DNA from: Balanoglossus misakiensis
Taxonomy: Eukaryota; Hemichordata
Length of the DNA: 64,000 bases
Assembly (NCBI GenBank): GCA_040954595.2
Contig: CM082590.2
Location: 9,300,001 to 9,364,000 of the forward strand
Reading direction: 5' to 3'
Part shown: positions 14,560-32,260 of the stretch, piece by piece
How positions within the stretch are numbered: position 1 is the first letter of the stretch
Layout: every line of letters begins with the position of its first letter
Position numbers and translations under genes: made by a program
Notes under the pieces: generated by a model
Told to the model about the DNA's origin: nothing
Seen by the model: only the letters and a program-made list of their open reading frames with translations
The model's database searches: none

Positions 14560-14770
14560 ACATACATCATATCTAAAGCGATCGCCAATTGAGCGAACAG
14601 AATCTCGCTGAAAAAGTGGAAAAGTTCGACTCACCCTGCTGCAAACTTCTTCCGTTTTCCCTTCTGCTGTCCAAATCAAAATGGCGGCTTTAAAAAGTGA
14701 CGTCATCAAGGAAGAGCCCATCCCATTGTGATGCAAATATCTTTACGCTTACAAACACTTCCGTATACGG
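14560..14770 (-). promoter_or_regulatory. Promoter-like segment with CRE and YY1-type sites; possible leftward 5' exon
   Basis: A full cAMP-response element (TGACGTCA) lies at about 14,698-14,705, next to AAATGGCGGC (a YY1-type motif, often found just downstream of housekeeping start sites when read as GCCGCCATTTT). Read leftward, the motif is followed by AGCAGG|GTGAGTCG at 14,633-14,640, a near-consensus splice donor. This suggests a non-coding first exon of a minus-strand gene whose body lies left of the window. No coding exon confirms it. Confidence 0.4.
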
Positions 14771-16599
14771 AGTTCCCGTGTTCATTTCACTGGCAGGCGG
14801 AAGGAAATTGACACATAAGATTTTTGTTAGCTTATCCTCCACAACTAAACATACTTGACCGATTTCTATGCAATCCATCAGGGAATCTTAAACTACATGA
14901 CGTGTCTCCTTGGCAACTGAAGTGTACGCGTTGACTAATGGACCAGAAAACTTTTTGCCCGCAATTAACTTAGGTGTTTATTTTTTTTCTTAATTGGCAC
15001 TTGATTATAAAGATTTTTTCGCTGGTAAGATATCCTATAAACTGATCAAACTTGCCTATACTATGTCATTATATTATTTATTTATTTATCTGGGTGAGAT
15101 CATATGATTTCGAGATAAATTTCCCCCACCTCCGCAGTAGACACTGTGTGAGTTAACGGAAGTTGGTGTGGTTTTTTGTTGATACTAAAGTAATAATAGT
15201 CTAAATCCTAAACAATTGAGACGTCTTATCGCCTGTCTGAAGTCAATAGAGTCATTTTACGTGGTCTGACAGTGCTATGTTTTCATTGTGTTTTCTTACC
15301 TTGAGACAGGATATAACTTAAAAGTCCTACTGTTTGGTTCGTCGTAGCAGATCTGCGGTGCACAGGGTTTTGTCCGCTTTCTAAGGAAACACGTAAAGCA
15401 AAAAGGGGAAAAATCAAATAAAGTAAATCTACGTGTAGAAACATATCCGGAAACTGATCTGGGTATTCAGCTACTGATACTAGTATAACACTATGATAAT
15501 GGCAGCACACTATTGTGTGCGTTTCCATTACGTCTCCATGGTTACACGTTGCTACGGTTTCCAGTAAGTCAGTGCATGATGAAGTGGTTGGTGGTGTTCT
15601 GCTACGCGAATGCTTCGTCGGATGGACAAAACACCAACAAACGATCGGTGACTTTGTTGATCGGAAATAAAACAACGTAAAACTCTTTCTCCATCCTCTC
15701 TCTCTCTCCTTCTCTCTCTCCATCTTTCCCTCTCTCTTTTTCATTCTCCCCCCTGGTTTGGAGAAGTGCTGATCTCAAACTTCTTACTTACCTTTTGTGA
15801 GTTTGGAGTACATGTATATCTGAAAGCTATACTATAACCATTTCACGGCCGAAGTTTTCTGGGAGAAGATGTCTCTTTTGGTGTCTTCATCTATCCTTAT
15901 GATGAATAAAAAAAGATACTTCGTTAATTTGGAAACGTGCATGGATGGACACCCCTTAAATATACAGCACAATGGTTTGGTGTTTGTTTCTATGGTAACA
16001 TTGAATTTCGAACTATAATGGTAAATTTGTGTACAAGAATGAAGGTTTCTGTAGACGTTACCGGTGGTGGCGCTCAGCGCAGTGCCCCCTTATTTGGATC
16101 AGATTTATTTGCTCACTTTCGTTTTCAGTCCGGCTTTTTAAACCAATCTGAATAAAATAAAACATAGGGTTGGCTCGATCTTTACCTCAGCTGATTCTTG
16201 GATAGAATCTAATACAAACTTTATTATAACTTTGTGGTTTTCCTTTTTTCCTCATGTTTAAATCTGTTTGTTTAAAAAGTTTTCAAAAGTTGCTGCCCTC
16301 CCAATAAGCTTTTTTCAAATCGTCAAAATCAGATGATGACCATCCTCGGATTTTTCACTTGGCTATTAATAAGTGAGCAAATCGTTAACGGCAAAGCAAC
16401 GGGGGAAACTTTTTATGGATATTGACCCAATTCTCTTGCCTTGTGTTACATAATGCCTTGTTATATAAAAGGTCAACGGACCATAGAATTGTTTGAAGTT
16501 GTTGAAAGGGCATGTGGTCATTGGTATGCGGCGATTTAGGACACCAGACGTGCCAAGCCCACTTCCATGACCATAGTTTACAGGTCAGTCCCGAGGAAC
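14771..16599. other. Intergenic; nothing firm recognised
   Basis: There are pyrimidine-rich low-complexity patches (15,690-15,750) and short frames without homology. The frame at 15,283-15,744 (-) begins in a TCTC-derived Glu/Lys/Arg run and looks spurious. The region probably holds the promoter of the gene that starts at 16,667. Confidence 0.4.
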
Positions 16600-16666
16600 A
16601 TGGCGGATTACCCCAGTAATGGGCTGTGGAGTACACGATTTTAATGAGCGATTTCAAGCAAAAGTC

Positions 16667-17768
16667 ATGGGTAAGGGAGAGCGAAGATCTGGACACCGCA
16701 GTCGAGCCCGCCGCCGGAATCGAGCGGCGCAACGTCGCCGTCGTCGTCGTCACCAGCATCACCGTCACGTTTCCACGCACGCCGGGGCGAATCGATCAGC
16801 CCAACGCACAGGAATCAGCGATCACCTTGACAACTCACAAGCGGCGGCTGCCCTCTCTGACAGCACCGAATTTTCAGGAAAATCGTCCAATTCTTTTAAG
16901 TTATGCATGGTCATAATATTGACGTTCTTCCTCATCATCGGGGCGGCGTTGATCGGGACAGGTCTTCCGGACAACAGTGTCCAAATCATCGCGGGTTCTA
17001 TGCTTTTAGGGGTACCTGTGTTAGCGTGTGTTATGACGCGAATCTGTCGCAAAAATGATGCCAATTTCCAGGGAGGTGACGTCGATCCAGAAATCGGACA
17101 CGCCCTTAACGCGTACGCGCAACACACGCAGATAAACCCGGAAGTGCGTCTTGAAGAAGCCGGTACATTTGAAATTGACCACAGGTAGGATAACAGAACA
17201 GTATGAAAATATTGAAAATAGTATAACTTGGTTAGATTGTTATAAATTGATATAAACAATTATATTAGCCCGAAGCATTTTCAAGCGGAGGGTACGGTAC
17301 GCAAATGTAACGTGTGTACCAATGTAAAAAAAACGAAAGAACAAATTTGACCTACCTGTGTGCTGCATAAGTTTCTTGAACGTCTTGTGTCAACTTCTAC
17401 CAAAATGTCTCACTGGCAAAATGTTCAGGAGAATCTTGCTGTCATTTCCACCATAATTGTAGATCGCTGAAATATTTTCTTTCAACAGAAATCCAGATGT
17501 AACAGCTGAAATACATATCCAGATTGAAGATTCCGCGATGTCCGATGAGTCCACACGCTCGAACCAGCCCCCTCCGTACCCAGTGGATGGAGACCCGTTG
17601 CCAGGGGAACCATCTGAAGTAGCGCCGCCACCATCTTACGAAGAGGTGTTGGCAACCAGAACTGCCAGTCGGCCAACATTTGACGTGGATGCACCAACAC
17701 CACCAGTGGAACCACCACAAACTATGATCCAAGAGTCAGAAACTGTATGGCAAGTTCGGGAAACTTGA
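16667..17768 (+). CDS. Two-exon gene for a small two-helix membrane protein with PPxY motifs
   Basis: Exons 16,667-17,184 and 17,489-17,768 join in frame (donor ACAG|GTAGGA, acceptor TTCAACAG|A) to give about 265 residues. The N-terminus is strikingly basic (runs of Arg, then His). Two hydrophobic helices follow at about residues 82-101 (ILTFFLIIGAALIGTG) and 108-128 (IIAGSMLLGVPVLACV), separated by a short loop, so both tails probably face the same side. The exon-2 tail contains PPPYPV and PPPSYEEV, two PPxY motifs of the kind bound by WW domains of NEDD4-family ubiquitin ligases. I do not recognise an orthologue. An adaptor for WW-domain ligases is inference from the motifs. An alternative ATG in frame lies 48 bp upstream (16,619). 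The proposed start has G at -3 and +4. The exons are CpG-rich compared with their surroundings. Confidence 0.75.
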
Positions 17769-20306
17769 TAAAAACACGTATCCCCACGTTGCCACAGTCC
17801 AGTATTCATTCTGATGAGTAGAAAAAAGGAGGAAACTTTTAATGAGAAAGTATCAAAACGCACTGAGGTCCTGATAAAACCAAGATTATATTCAACTTTC
17901 AGGTTTATTTTGCAAACAAGACATGATGTAAAGACAAGGACCCCACAATGAACTTGAGATGAGTGAACACTTCAATACAACGACATTTCTCTTTTTATTA
18001 GCCAATAATGCGAGAACTTCATCCTTGATATCATCGCACCAACAGACTTCAGGGGGACATTTTTTGGCGATCCACGATACCTTCGTCGTCAATAGCACGT
18101 TCAGTTCATGGACATATTGTATTCGAATTCGATCTCGCCTTTTGACGAATACGGTACGTTTTCAACTGGTGACGAAAGTTAATTACTAAAGCCTAGTAGG
18201 CCTATTCGGTGAAAAGCGGTTTTATTTTAGTTTTTACAACACTGACAAAACCGTATTAAAATTTCTCCAGCACAGACAATTTATTCGTCGGTTAGTTTTT
18301 TTTTTATATACGGTAATACCTACAAAATGTACACCATTTTAAGGTAGAAAAAGTAAAAAACGAAGCAAAGATCACTGCTACCTGGCCTTTGCTTGTTAAA
18401 AAGTATCACGAGTCAAGGTCACCTGACTTTGGGCCAATAGTAAACATGTACCTTCACAACAACAAAAATTTGCATAAAGCGTGCGCGCTTGTAAGGTTAT
18501 TTCAGGACACCACAATATTGTGTCACCCAGAAGACGCGACTAAGCCTAAATTTCTGGGAATGTTTTAAGTTCCTCTTTACTATAGTTAACCGGTGACTAT
18601 TCTTTCGGCGATAATGTTTATGTTAAAGCCCATCGGCTAATTAATTAACATCCCGTCCCATAATTTATTTACCAATACACCCCGTCCAACACATGGTCGC
18701 GCGTCGCACACGCGTCCGTTCAACTGGATATTCCACGGTCTTGCAAAATACACAACACAAACAAGTTTTCCTGGGGTTGAAACTAACCTTAAACCTACGC
18801 TCGCTCAACTTCTTAGGCTCGCTTACTATCCAAGCTAAGGAATTGTGTAAATTTTCAGCGAAAATCTCAGGTAGCCGTGAAATAGTATTTCAGACGACTT
18901 GCATCGATAACAGTGACGTGTGCAGAGCCCTCTACGTCATAATATTCTTTCAGCGCGTGCGTCGACTGAAACTTCAATCGAGCCGTATGCGGGCGCTCTG
19001 GCCCTTTGCTCGAGTTCGTTTTTTGACAAGAATTTCTCAATAAAGTGAGGCTAATTTCGGAAAATTGCTGTTCTTCGGTTGAGAATTTACTCCTACAAAA
19101 AGCTGGGAGCAGATGGTAACAAGATATCGCCCAAAAGACGTGTTTTGAGGACGAGAGCGTGATTTTTTATCTCTCCAACAAGTCAGCAAAGCATCCAAGA
19201 TGATGACGATGATTATGATTATGTTTTCATTATTTTCATTTCTTCAACAGATACTGTGTGAATCAACGACCACAGACTACGGATGGTATAGGGGTATATC
19301 CATGTCCCCCAACAATAAATAAAAACAAACATATATGCCAATCCCATTTCTTTGCAGTCCTTTAATTACATAATCAAATCAAAAACAATTTTCCACGAGA
19401 GTTGTTTGACTGAAATTAATCGCATGCTATATGTGCATGTACACATAACTGGACATCAACAAATGCTTTTGAACATTTCATTTACAATTAGGTGGGACAT
19501 TCATATTAAAAGACTTGAAAGTTTTCTTTCAAAATGCATACTTCATATACATATATACAAAACACATGCAATATCGCAATTCAAACGCACCAGTTAACAC
19601 ATGAAATTAAAATAACAAAACTTGTAATTCATGCATTGCAAGTTATCCCTCAAAAGTGTCGGAAGGCAAGGAAAGTATATTTCATTTTCAGCTCGAATGT
19701 AAGAAATCTACCATCAACACAACGATACCTGTCATGCAGATTATTGAAATAAATTTGACCATGTATTCGACCAGTTTAACAATTTTACGGTGATCTAACC
19801 ATCATCTGTTGGCAAGTCCATTACCATTTTCTGATCTTGGAACTTACAACAGAGGGAAGTGAAATCTATTGATCAAGAGTGACTATGACAACAGCTCGGA
19901 TAGGCAAACATGGAAGACATGTACTTGTAATACATGTACATCAACTTGGGTATTGGACATCAACTGAGGTAAAAAATTGTCACAATCAATTACATATTCT
20001 ATACTTATACACCTGCTTGATAAGCTATGCCTGTTTCCATAACATCAAAGGTAACTTACAATGTACAACGTTAACACACTTGGACAGTTTTACATCCAGG
20101 AATTGCAAGATATGTTACTATCTTGTTTTGACCCTTTCACCAACATGGTTCAGTCCAACCCATTGTTTTCTATAGAAAGGTTGGACCTCTATAGATGGAA
20201 CTGGGGGTGAAAGGGTTAACAAGATCACTAAATTGATACACCACAATGGAGATAAACTGAGTTACTTCAAAAATGTAAATTACATGTATACATAAAGGTA
20301 CAGTAG
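17769..20306. other. Convergent intergenic region
   Basis: It lies between the 3' ends of the PPxY membrane-protein gene (+) and EPG5 (-). A CpG-richer patch at 18,690-19,040 contains an open frame with no homology. A piggyBac-like MITE sits at 20,128-20,220. No gene is supported. Confidence 0.45.
20128..20220 (+). repeat. piggyBac-like ~90-bp MITE
   Basis: It has ACCCTTTCACCAACATGG at the left and GGGGGTGAAAGGGTTAA at the right, with the usual core (CATTGTTTTCTATAG). It lies just 3' of the EPG5 stop codon. Confidence 0.9.
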
Positions 20307-25610
<5,304 letters not shown>

Positions 25611-25861
25611 CTGAAGAAAAAAAGGAACATTGTTTTTTCATTTGTGACTGACCACAATTTCTTTTTAAACAGTGCAATCTATATTACTAACAGCCAGCAC
25701 CCTTGTTGACTGCAGTACAGCTAACTTTATACATGGTCAATTTGTTGTCTGAATTGAGACTTATGATCAGTAATTATTAGTACGTTGAGTTTGCTGTGTG
25801 GCAAACAAGGGTACTGGCTGTAATGTAACAGACACACCAGGTAGCAGGCTTCACCACCACA

Positions 25862-26087
25862 ACAACACACACACACACATATATATACACACACTGATAC
25901 ACATACATGTAAGGTACACATCACACACACACACACTCACATACACATACACACTCTCAAACACACACACATATATACTGACACACANNNNNNNNNNNNN
26001 NNNNNNNNNNNNNNNNNNNNNNNNNNNNNNNNNNNNNNNNNNNNNNNNNNNNNNNNNNNNNNNNNNNNNNNNNNNNNNNNNNNNNNN
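25862..26087. repeat. (CA)n-rich tract ending in a 100-N assembly gap
   Basis: An impure CACACA/CATATA tract runs to 25,987, followed by exactly 100 Ns (25,988-26,087). A round 100 is the usual placeholder for a gap of unknown size. The far side starts inside the 87-bp satellite. Confidence 0.97.
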
Positions 26088-29000
26088 ATAACCCCATGAA
26101 AAGTGACCACAGATGTCAAAATTTTCCGAAATTGGCAAAGTCGGCATTCGTCATTTTTCATCATTTCCATGGGCCTATAACCCATGAAAATTGACCACAG
26201 ATGTCAAAATTTCCGAATTGGCAAAGTCGGCATTCGTCATTTTTTCATCATTTCCATGGCCTATAACCCATGAAAAGTGACCACAGATGTCAAAATTTCC
26301 GAAATTGGCAAAGTCGGCATTCGTCATTTTTTCATCATTTCCATGGCCTATAACCCATGAAAAGTGACCACAGATGTCAAAATTTCCGAAATTGGCAAAG
26401 TCGGCATTCGTCATTTTTTCATCATTTCCATGGCCTATAACCCATGAAAAGTGACCACAGATGTCAAAATTTCCGAAATTGGCAAAGTCGGCATTCGTCA
26501 TTTTATCATCATTTCCATGGCCTATAACCCATGAAAAGTGACCACAGATGTCAAAATTTCCGAAATTGGCAAAGTCGGCATTCGTCATTTTTTCATCATT
26601 TCCATGGCCTATAACCCATGAAAAGTGACCACAGATGTCAAAATTTCCGAAATTGGCAAAGTCGGCATTCGTCATTTTTTCATCATTTCCATGGCCTATA
26701 ACCCATGAAAAGTGACCACAGATGTCAAAATTTCCGAAATTGGCAAAGTCGGCATTCGTCATTTTTTCATCATTTCCATGGCCTATAAACCCATGAAAAG
26801 TGACCACAGATGTCAAAATTTCCGAAATTGGCAAAGTCGGCATTCGTCATTTTTTCATCATTTCCATGGCCTATAACCCATGAAAAGTGACCACAGATGT
26901 CAAAATTCCGAAATGGCAAAGTCGGCATTCGTCATTTTTTCATCATTTCCATGGCCTATAACCCATGAAAAGTGACCACAGATGTCAAAATTTCCGAAAT
27001 TGGCAAAGTCGGCATTCGTCATTTTTTCATCATTTCCATGGCCTATAACCCATGAAAAGTGACCACAGATGTCAAAATTTCCGAAATTGGCAAAGTCGGC
27101 ATTCGTCATTTTTTCATCATTTCCATGGCCTATAACCCATGGAAAAGTGACCACAGATGTCAAAATTTCCGAAATTGGCAAAGTCGGCATTCGTCATTTT
27201 TTCATCATTTCCATGGCCTATAACCCATGAAAAGTGACCACAGATGTCAAAATTTCCGAAATTGGCAAAGTCGGCATTCGTCATTTTTTCATCATTTCCA
27301 TGGCCTATAACCCATGAAAAGTGACCACAGATGTCAAATTTCCGAATTGGCAAAGTCGGCATTCGTCATTTTTTCATCATTTCCATGGCCTATAACCCAT
27401 GAAAAGTGACCACGGATGTCAAAATTTCCGAAATTGGCAAAGTCGGCATTCGTCATTTTTTCATCATTTCCATGGCCTATAACCCATGAAAAGTGACCAC
27501 AGGATGTCAAAATTTCCGAAATTGGCAAAGTCGGCATTCGTCATTTTTTCATCATTTCCATGGCCTATAACCCATGAAAAGTGACCACAGATGTCAAAAT
27601 TTCCGAAATTGGCAAAGTCGGCATTCGTCATTTTTTCATCATTTCCATGGCCTATAACCCATGAAAAGTGACCACAGATGTCAAAATTTCCGAAATTGGC
27701 AAAGTCGGCATTCGTCATTTTTTCATCATTTCCATGGCCTATAACCCATGAAAAGTGACCACGGATGTCAAAATTTCCGAAATTGGCAAAGTCGGCATTC
27801 GTCATTTTTTCATCATTTCCATGGCCTATAACCCATGAAAAGTGACCACAGATGTCAAAATTTCCGAAATTGGCAAAGTCGGCATTCGTCATTTTTCATC
27901 ATTTCCATGGCCTATAACCCATGAAAAGTGACCACAGATGTCAAAATTTCCGAAATTGGCAAAGTCGGCATTCGTCATTTTTTCATCATTTCCATGGCCT
28001 ATAACCCATGAAAAGTGACCACAGATGTCAAAATTTCCGAAATTGGCAAAGTCGGCATTCGTCATTTTTTCATCATTTCCATGGCCTATAACCCATGAAA
28101 AGTGACCACAGATGTCAAAATTTCCGAATTGGCAAAGTCGGCATTCGTCATTTTTCATCATTTCCATGGCCTATAACCATGAAAAGTGACCACAGATGTC
28201 AAAATTTCCGAAATTGGCAAAGTCGGCATTCGTCATTTTTTCATCATTTCCATGGCCTATAACCCATGAAAAGTGACCACAGATGTCAAAATTTCCGAAA
28301 TTGGCAAAGTCGGCATTCGTCATTTTTTCATCATTTCCATGGCCTATAACCCATGAAAAGTGACCACAGTTGTCAAAATTTCCGAAATTGGCAAAGTCGG
28401 CATTCGTCATTTTTTCATCATTTCCATGGCCTATAACCCATGAAAAGTGACCACAGATGTCAAAATTTCCGAAATTGGCAAAGTCGGCATTCGTCATTTT
28501 TTCATCATTTCCATGGCCTATAACCCATGAAAAGTGACCACAGTTGTCAAATTTCCGAAATTGGCAAAGTCGGCATTCGTCATTTTTTCATCATTTCCAT
28601 GGCCTATAACCCATGAAAAGTGACCACAGATGTCAAAATTTCCGAAATTGGCAAAGTCGGCATTCGTCATTTTTTCATCATTTCCATGGCCTATAACCCA
28701 TGAAAAGTGACCACAGATGTCAAAATTTCGAAATTGGCAAAGTCGGCATTCGTCATTTTTTCATCATTTCCATGGCCTATAACCCATGAAAAGTGACCAC
28801 AGATGTCAAAATTTCCGAAATTGGCAAAGTCGGCATTCGTCATTTTTTCATCATTTCCATGGCCTATAACCCATGAAAAGTGACCACAGATGTCAAAATT
28901 TCCGAAATGGCAAAGTCGGCATTCGTCATTTTTTCATCATTTCCATGGCCTATAACCCATGAAAAGTGACCACGGATGTCAAAATTTCCGAAATTGGCAA

Positions 29001-31275
29001 AGTCGGCATTCGTCATTTTTTCATCATTTCCATGGCCTATAACCCATGAAAAGTGACCACAGATGTCAAAATTTCCGAAATTGGCAAAGTCGGCATTCGT
29101 CATTTTTTCATCATTTCCATGGCCTATAACCCATGAAAAGTGACCACAGATGTCAAAATTTCCGAAATTGGCAAAGTCGGCATTCGTCATTTTTTCATCA
29201 TTTCCATGGCCTATAACCCATGAAAAGTGACCACAGATGTCAAAATTTCCGAAATTGGCAAAGTCGGCATTCGTCATTTTTTCATCATTTCCATGGCCTA
29301 TAACCCATGAAAAGTGACCACAGATGTCAAAATTTCCGAAATTGGCAAAGTCGGCATTCGTCATTTTTTCATCATTTCCATGGCCTATAACCCATGAAAA
29401 GTGACCACAGATGTCAAAATTTCCGAAATTGGCAAAGTCGGCATTCGTCATTTTTTCATCATTTCCATGGCCTATAACCCATGAAAAGTGACCACAGATG
29501 TCAAAATTTCCGAAATTGGCAAAGTCGGCATTCGTCATTTTTTCATCATTTCCATGGCCTATAACCCATGAAAAGTGACCACAGATGTCAAATTTTCGAA
29601 ATTGGCAAAGTCGGCATTCGTCATTTTTTCATCATTTCCATGGCCTATAACCCATGAAAAGTGACCACAGTTGTCAAAATTTCGAAATTGCAAAGTCGGC
29701 ATTCGTCATTTTTTCATCATTTCCATGGCCTATAACCCATGAAAGTGACCACAGATGTCAAAATTTCCGAAATTGGCAAAGTCGGCATTCGTCATTTTTT
29801 CATCATTTCCATGGCCTATAACCCATGAAAAGTGACCACAGATGTCAAAATTTCCGAAATTGGCAAAGTCGGCATTCGTCATTTTTTCATCATTTCCATG
29901 GCCTATAACCCATGAAAAGTGACCACAGATGTCAAAATTTCCGAAATTGGCAAAGTCGGCATTCGTCATTTTTCATCATTTCCATGGCCTAAAACCCATG
30001 AAAAGTGACCACAGATGTCAAAATTTCCGAAATTGGCAAAGTCGGCATTCGTCATTTTTTCATCATTTCCATGGCCTATAACCCATGAAAAGTGACCACA
30101 GATGTCAAAATTTCCGAAATTGGCAAAGTCGGCATTCGTCATTTTTTCATCATTTCCATGGCCTATAACCCATGAAAAGTGACCACAGATGTCAAAATTT
30201 CCGAAATTGGCAAAGTCGGCATTCGTCATTTTTTCATCATTTCCATGGCCTATAACCCATGAAAAGTGACCACAGATGTCAAAATTTCCGAAATTGGCAA
30301 AGTCGGCATTCGTCATTTTTTCATCATTTCCATGGCCTATAACCCATGAAAAGTGACCACAGATGTCAAAATTTCCGAAATTGGCAAAGTCGGCATTCGT
30401 CATTTTACCATCATTTCCATGGCCTATAAACCCATGAAAAGTGACCACAGATGTCAAAATTTCCGAAATTGGCAAAGTCGGCATTCGTCATTTTACCATC
30501 ATTTCCATGGCCTAAAACCCATGAAAAGTGACCACAGAAGTCAAAATTTCCGAAATTGGCAAAGTCGGCATTCGTCATTTTATCATCATTTCCATGGCCT
30601 ATAACCCATGAAAAGTGACCACAGATGTCAAAATTTCCGAAATTGGCAAAGTCGGCATTCGTCATTTTATCATCATTTCCATGGCCTATAACCCATGAAA
30701 AGTGACCACAGATGTCAAAATTTCCGAAATTGGCAAAGTCGGCATTCGTCATTTTTTCATCATTTCCATGGCCTATAACCCATGAAAAGTGACCACAGAT
30801 GTCAAAATTTCCGAAATTGGCAAAGTCGGAATTCGTCATTTTACCATCATTTCCATGGCCTATAACCCATGAAAAGTGACCACAGATGTCAAAATTTCCG
30901 AAATTGGCAAAGTCGGCATTCGTCATTTTTTCATCATTTCCATGGCCTATAACCCATGAAAAGTGACCACAGATGTCAAAATTTCCGAAATTGGCAAAGT
31001 CGGCATTCGTCATTTTATCATCATTTCCATGGCCTATAACCCATGAAAAGTGACCACGGATGTCAAAATTTCCGAAATTGGCAAAGTCGGCATTCGTCAT
31101 TTTATCATCATTTCCATGGCCTATAACCCATGAAAAGTGACCACAGGATGTCAAAATTTCCGAAATTGGCAAAGTCGGCATTCGTCATTTTATCACCATT
31201 TCCATGGCCTATAACCCATGAAAAGTGACCACAGTTGTCAAAATTTCCGAAATTGGCAAAGTCGGCATTCGTCGA
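26088..31275 (-). repeat. 87-bp tandem satellite array, about 60 copies
   Basis: The unit runs from ATAACCCATGAAAAGTGACC to CATCATTTCCATGGCCT and is 87 bp long, repeated head to tail for about 5.2 kb. Most copies are identical or differ at one or two positions. Because 87 is divisible by 3 and one minus frame has no stop, runs of up to nine copies translate as a 29-residue repeat (containing MTNADFANFGNFDICGHFSW). Frequent 1-bp indels break that frame, so it is not a gene. Variants with TTTTATCATC or TTTTACCATC in place of TTTTTTCATC cluster at 30,400-31,200. It sits inside the EPG5 transcription unit between a far-upstream exon fragment and the last ten exons. Confidence 0.97.
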
Positions 31276-31595
31276 CCCCAAGAGGTTGTCAGCCTTGGAA
31301 GATTTCACACGTTCAGTCGTTGTATAAGTTTGAAGAGTCCTTACCTAACGAGGATAAGTTTCACAAATCTCTCAGCCGGGCAGTCAGCCGTGAAACGATA
31401 GTCTAGAACTTTCTCGAGGTGTGATATTCGGCATTCGTCGACCCCAAGAGGTTGTCAGCCTTGGAAGATTTCACACGTTCAGTCGTTGTATAAGTTTGAA
31501 GAGTCCTTACCTAACGAGGATAAGTTTCACAAATCTCTCAGCCGGGGCAGTCAGCCGTGAAACGATAGTCTAGAACTTTCTCGAGGTGTGATATT
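31263..31595 (-). pseudogene. EPG5: Duplicated partial EPG5 exon (two 166/167-bp copies)
   Basis: Two head-to-tail copies (31,263-31,428 and 31,429-31,595) each encode, on the minus strand, a block ending HLEKVLDYRFTADCPAERF plus VKLILVR, followed by a strong donor (GTTAG|GTAAGG at 31,345 and 31,511). The block aligns with the vertebrate EPG5 segment around LLSPFFTPNAAPAEFIQL, roughly 150 residues before the exon at 25,610. The right copy has one extra G in GCCGGGGCAG that shifts the frame; the left copy is intact. No good acceptor with a pyrimidine tract is visible upstream of either copy. Each copy begins with the satellite word CGGCATTCGTCG. The assignment to EPG5 is good; whether either copy is used is unknown. 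Confidence 0.6.
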
Positions 31596-32260
31596 GCAAG
31601 TCCATTGTCTCTTCTCCCTCCACCTAGTCTTGGACGTATCTCTCCCCCTCTCCCTCACACGTCCCTCAAAGCATTACTGTCCCTCAAAACATGTTTTCAT
31701 CTGGCGATTCATTTTGTCTTTCCAAGTGTGAAAACTTCGAAACTTTATCTGTACCTTTGTGTGTGCACAGTCCCTCAAGAAAGACGGTCAGGAATCGCCT
31801 TCTGTTCGGACGAGTTAATTTTATTTAGTTGACATTCGACCTACGAATTCAAGTAATATTTATTTTGATCATTGTATGAGCGAATAGTAGGCTTATTCTG
31901 AATGTGACACTTGACAAGCCAACTGATGTTTGAGGGCGCTGTACATTCCGATCAGGGGATGAATAGAACCACAAGTACTAGAAATACATTTACATGTAGT
32001 AGAAAATAATATTTTAATCATGAATATCTTGCCACTAACTTACATTACAGGAAAAGTATATGTCAAAACTGTGTTGGGTATCTTTTTCTGTGAACCAAAT
32101 TCCTGGTTTTACTCCAAATAGCTTGTGTTGTTAACTGAGTCAATATGTTAGCAATTCTCTACACCAACAATACTGCAACATTCTTGCAAGCTGTGTGTAT
32201 TGTTCATAATGAGATACAAATGAAGAAAATGACCAAGTTGAGATTATGTCATTCGTTTTT
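31596..32260 (-). other. Probable SMARCE1 3' UTR and short intergenic segment
   Basis: Just downstream of the SMARCE1 stop on the minus strand. A minus-strand AATAAA occurs at 31,820-31,825, a plausible poly(A) signal giving a UTR of about 0.45 kb. Only about 220 bp remain before the EPG5 exon fragment, leaving no room for the missing EPG5 exons. Confidence 0.45.

Noticed and set aside
15283-15744. 153-residue minus frame
   Set aside because: The start lies in a TCTC-derived Glu/Arg/Lys run, and the remainder has no recognisable domain.
26088-31275. Regular direct repeats resembling a CRISPR array
   Set aside because: There are no unique spacers (repeats are contiguous 87-mers), the genome is eukaryotic, and no cas genes are present.
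26175-31308. Long minus-strand frames encoding a 29-residue repeat protein
   Set aside because: They exist because the satellite unit is 87 bp with one stop-free frame. Many 1-bp indels break it, no consistent start or splice context exists, and it lies between EPG5 exons.
31605-31832. 75-residue plus frame preceded by a pyrimidine-rich CCTAG acceptor
   Set aside because: No homology and it falls in the presumed SMARCE1 3' UTR.
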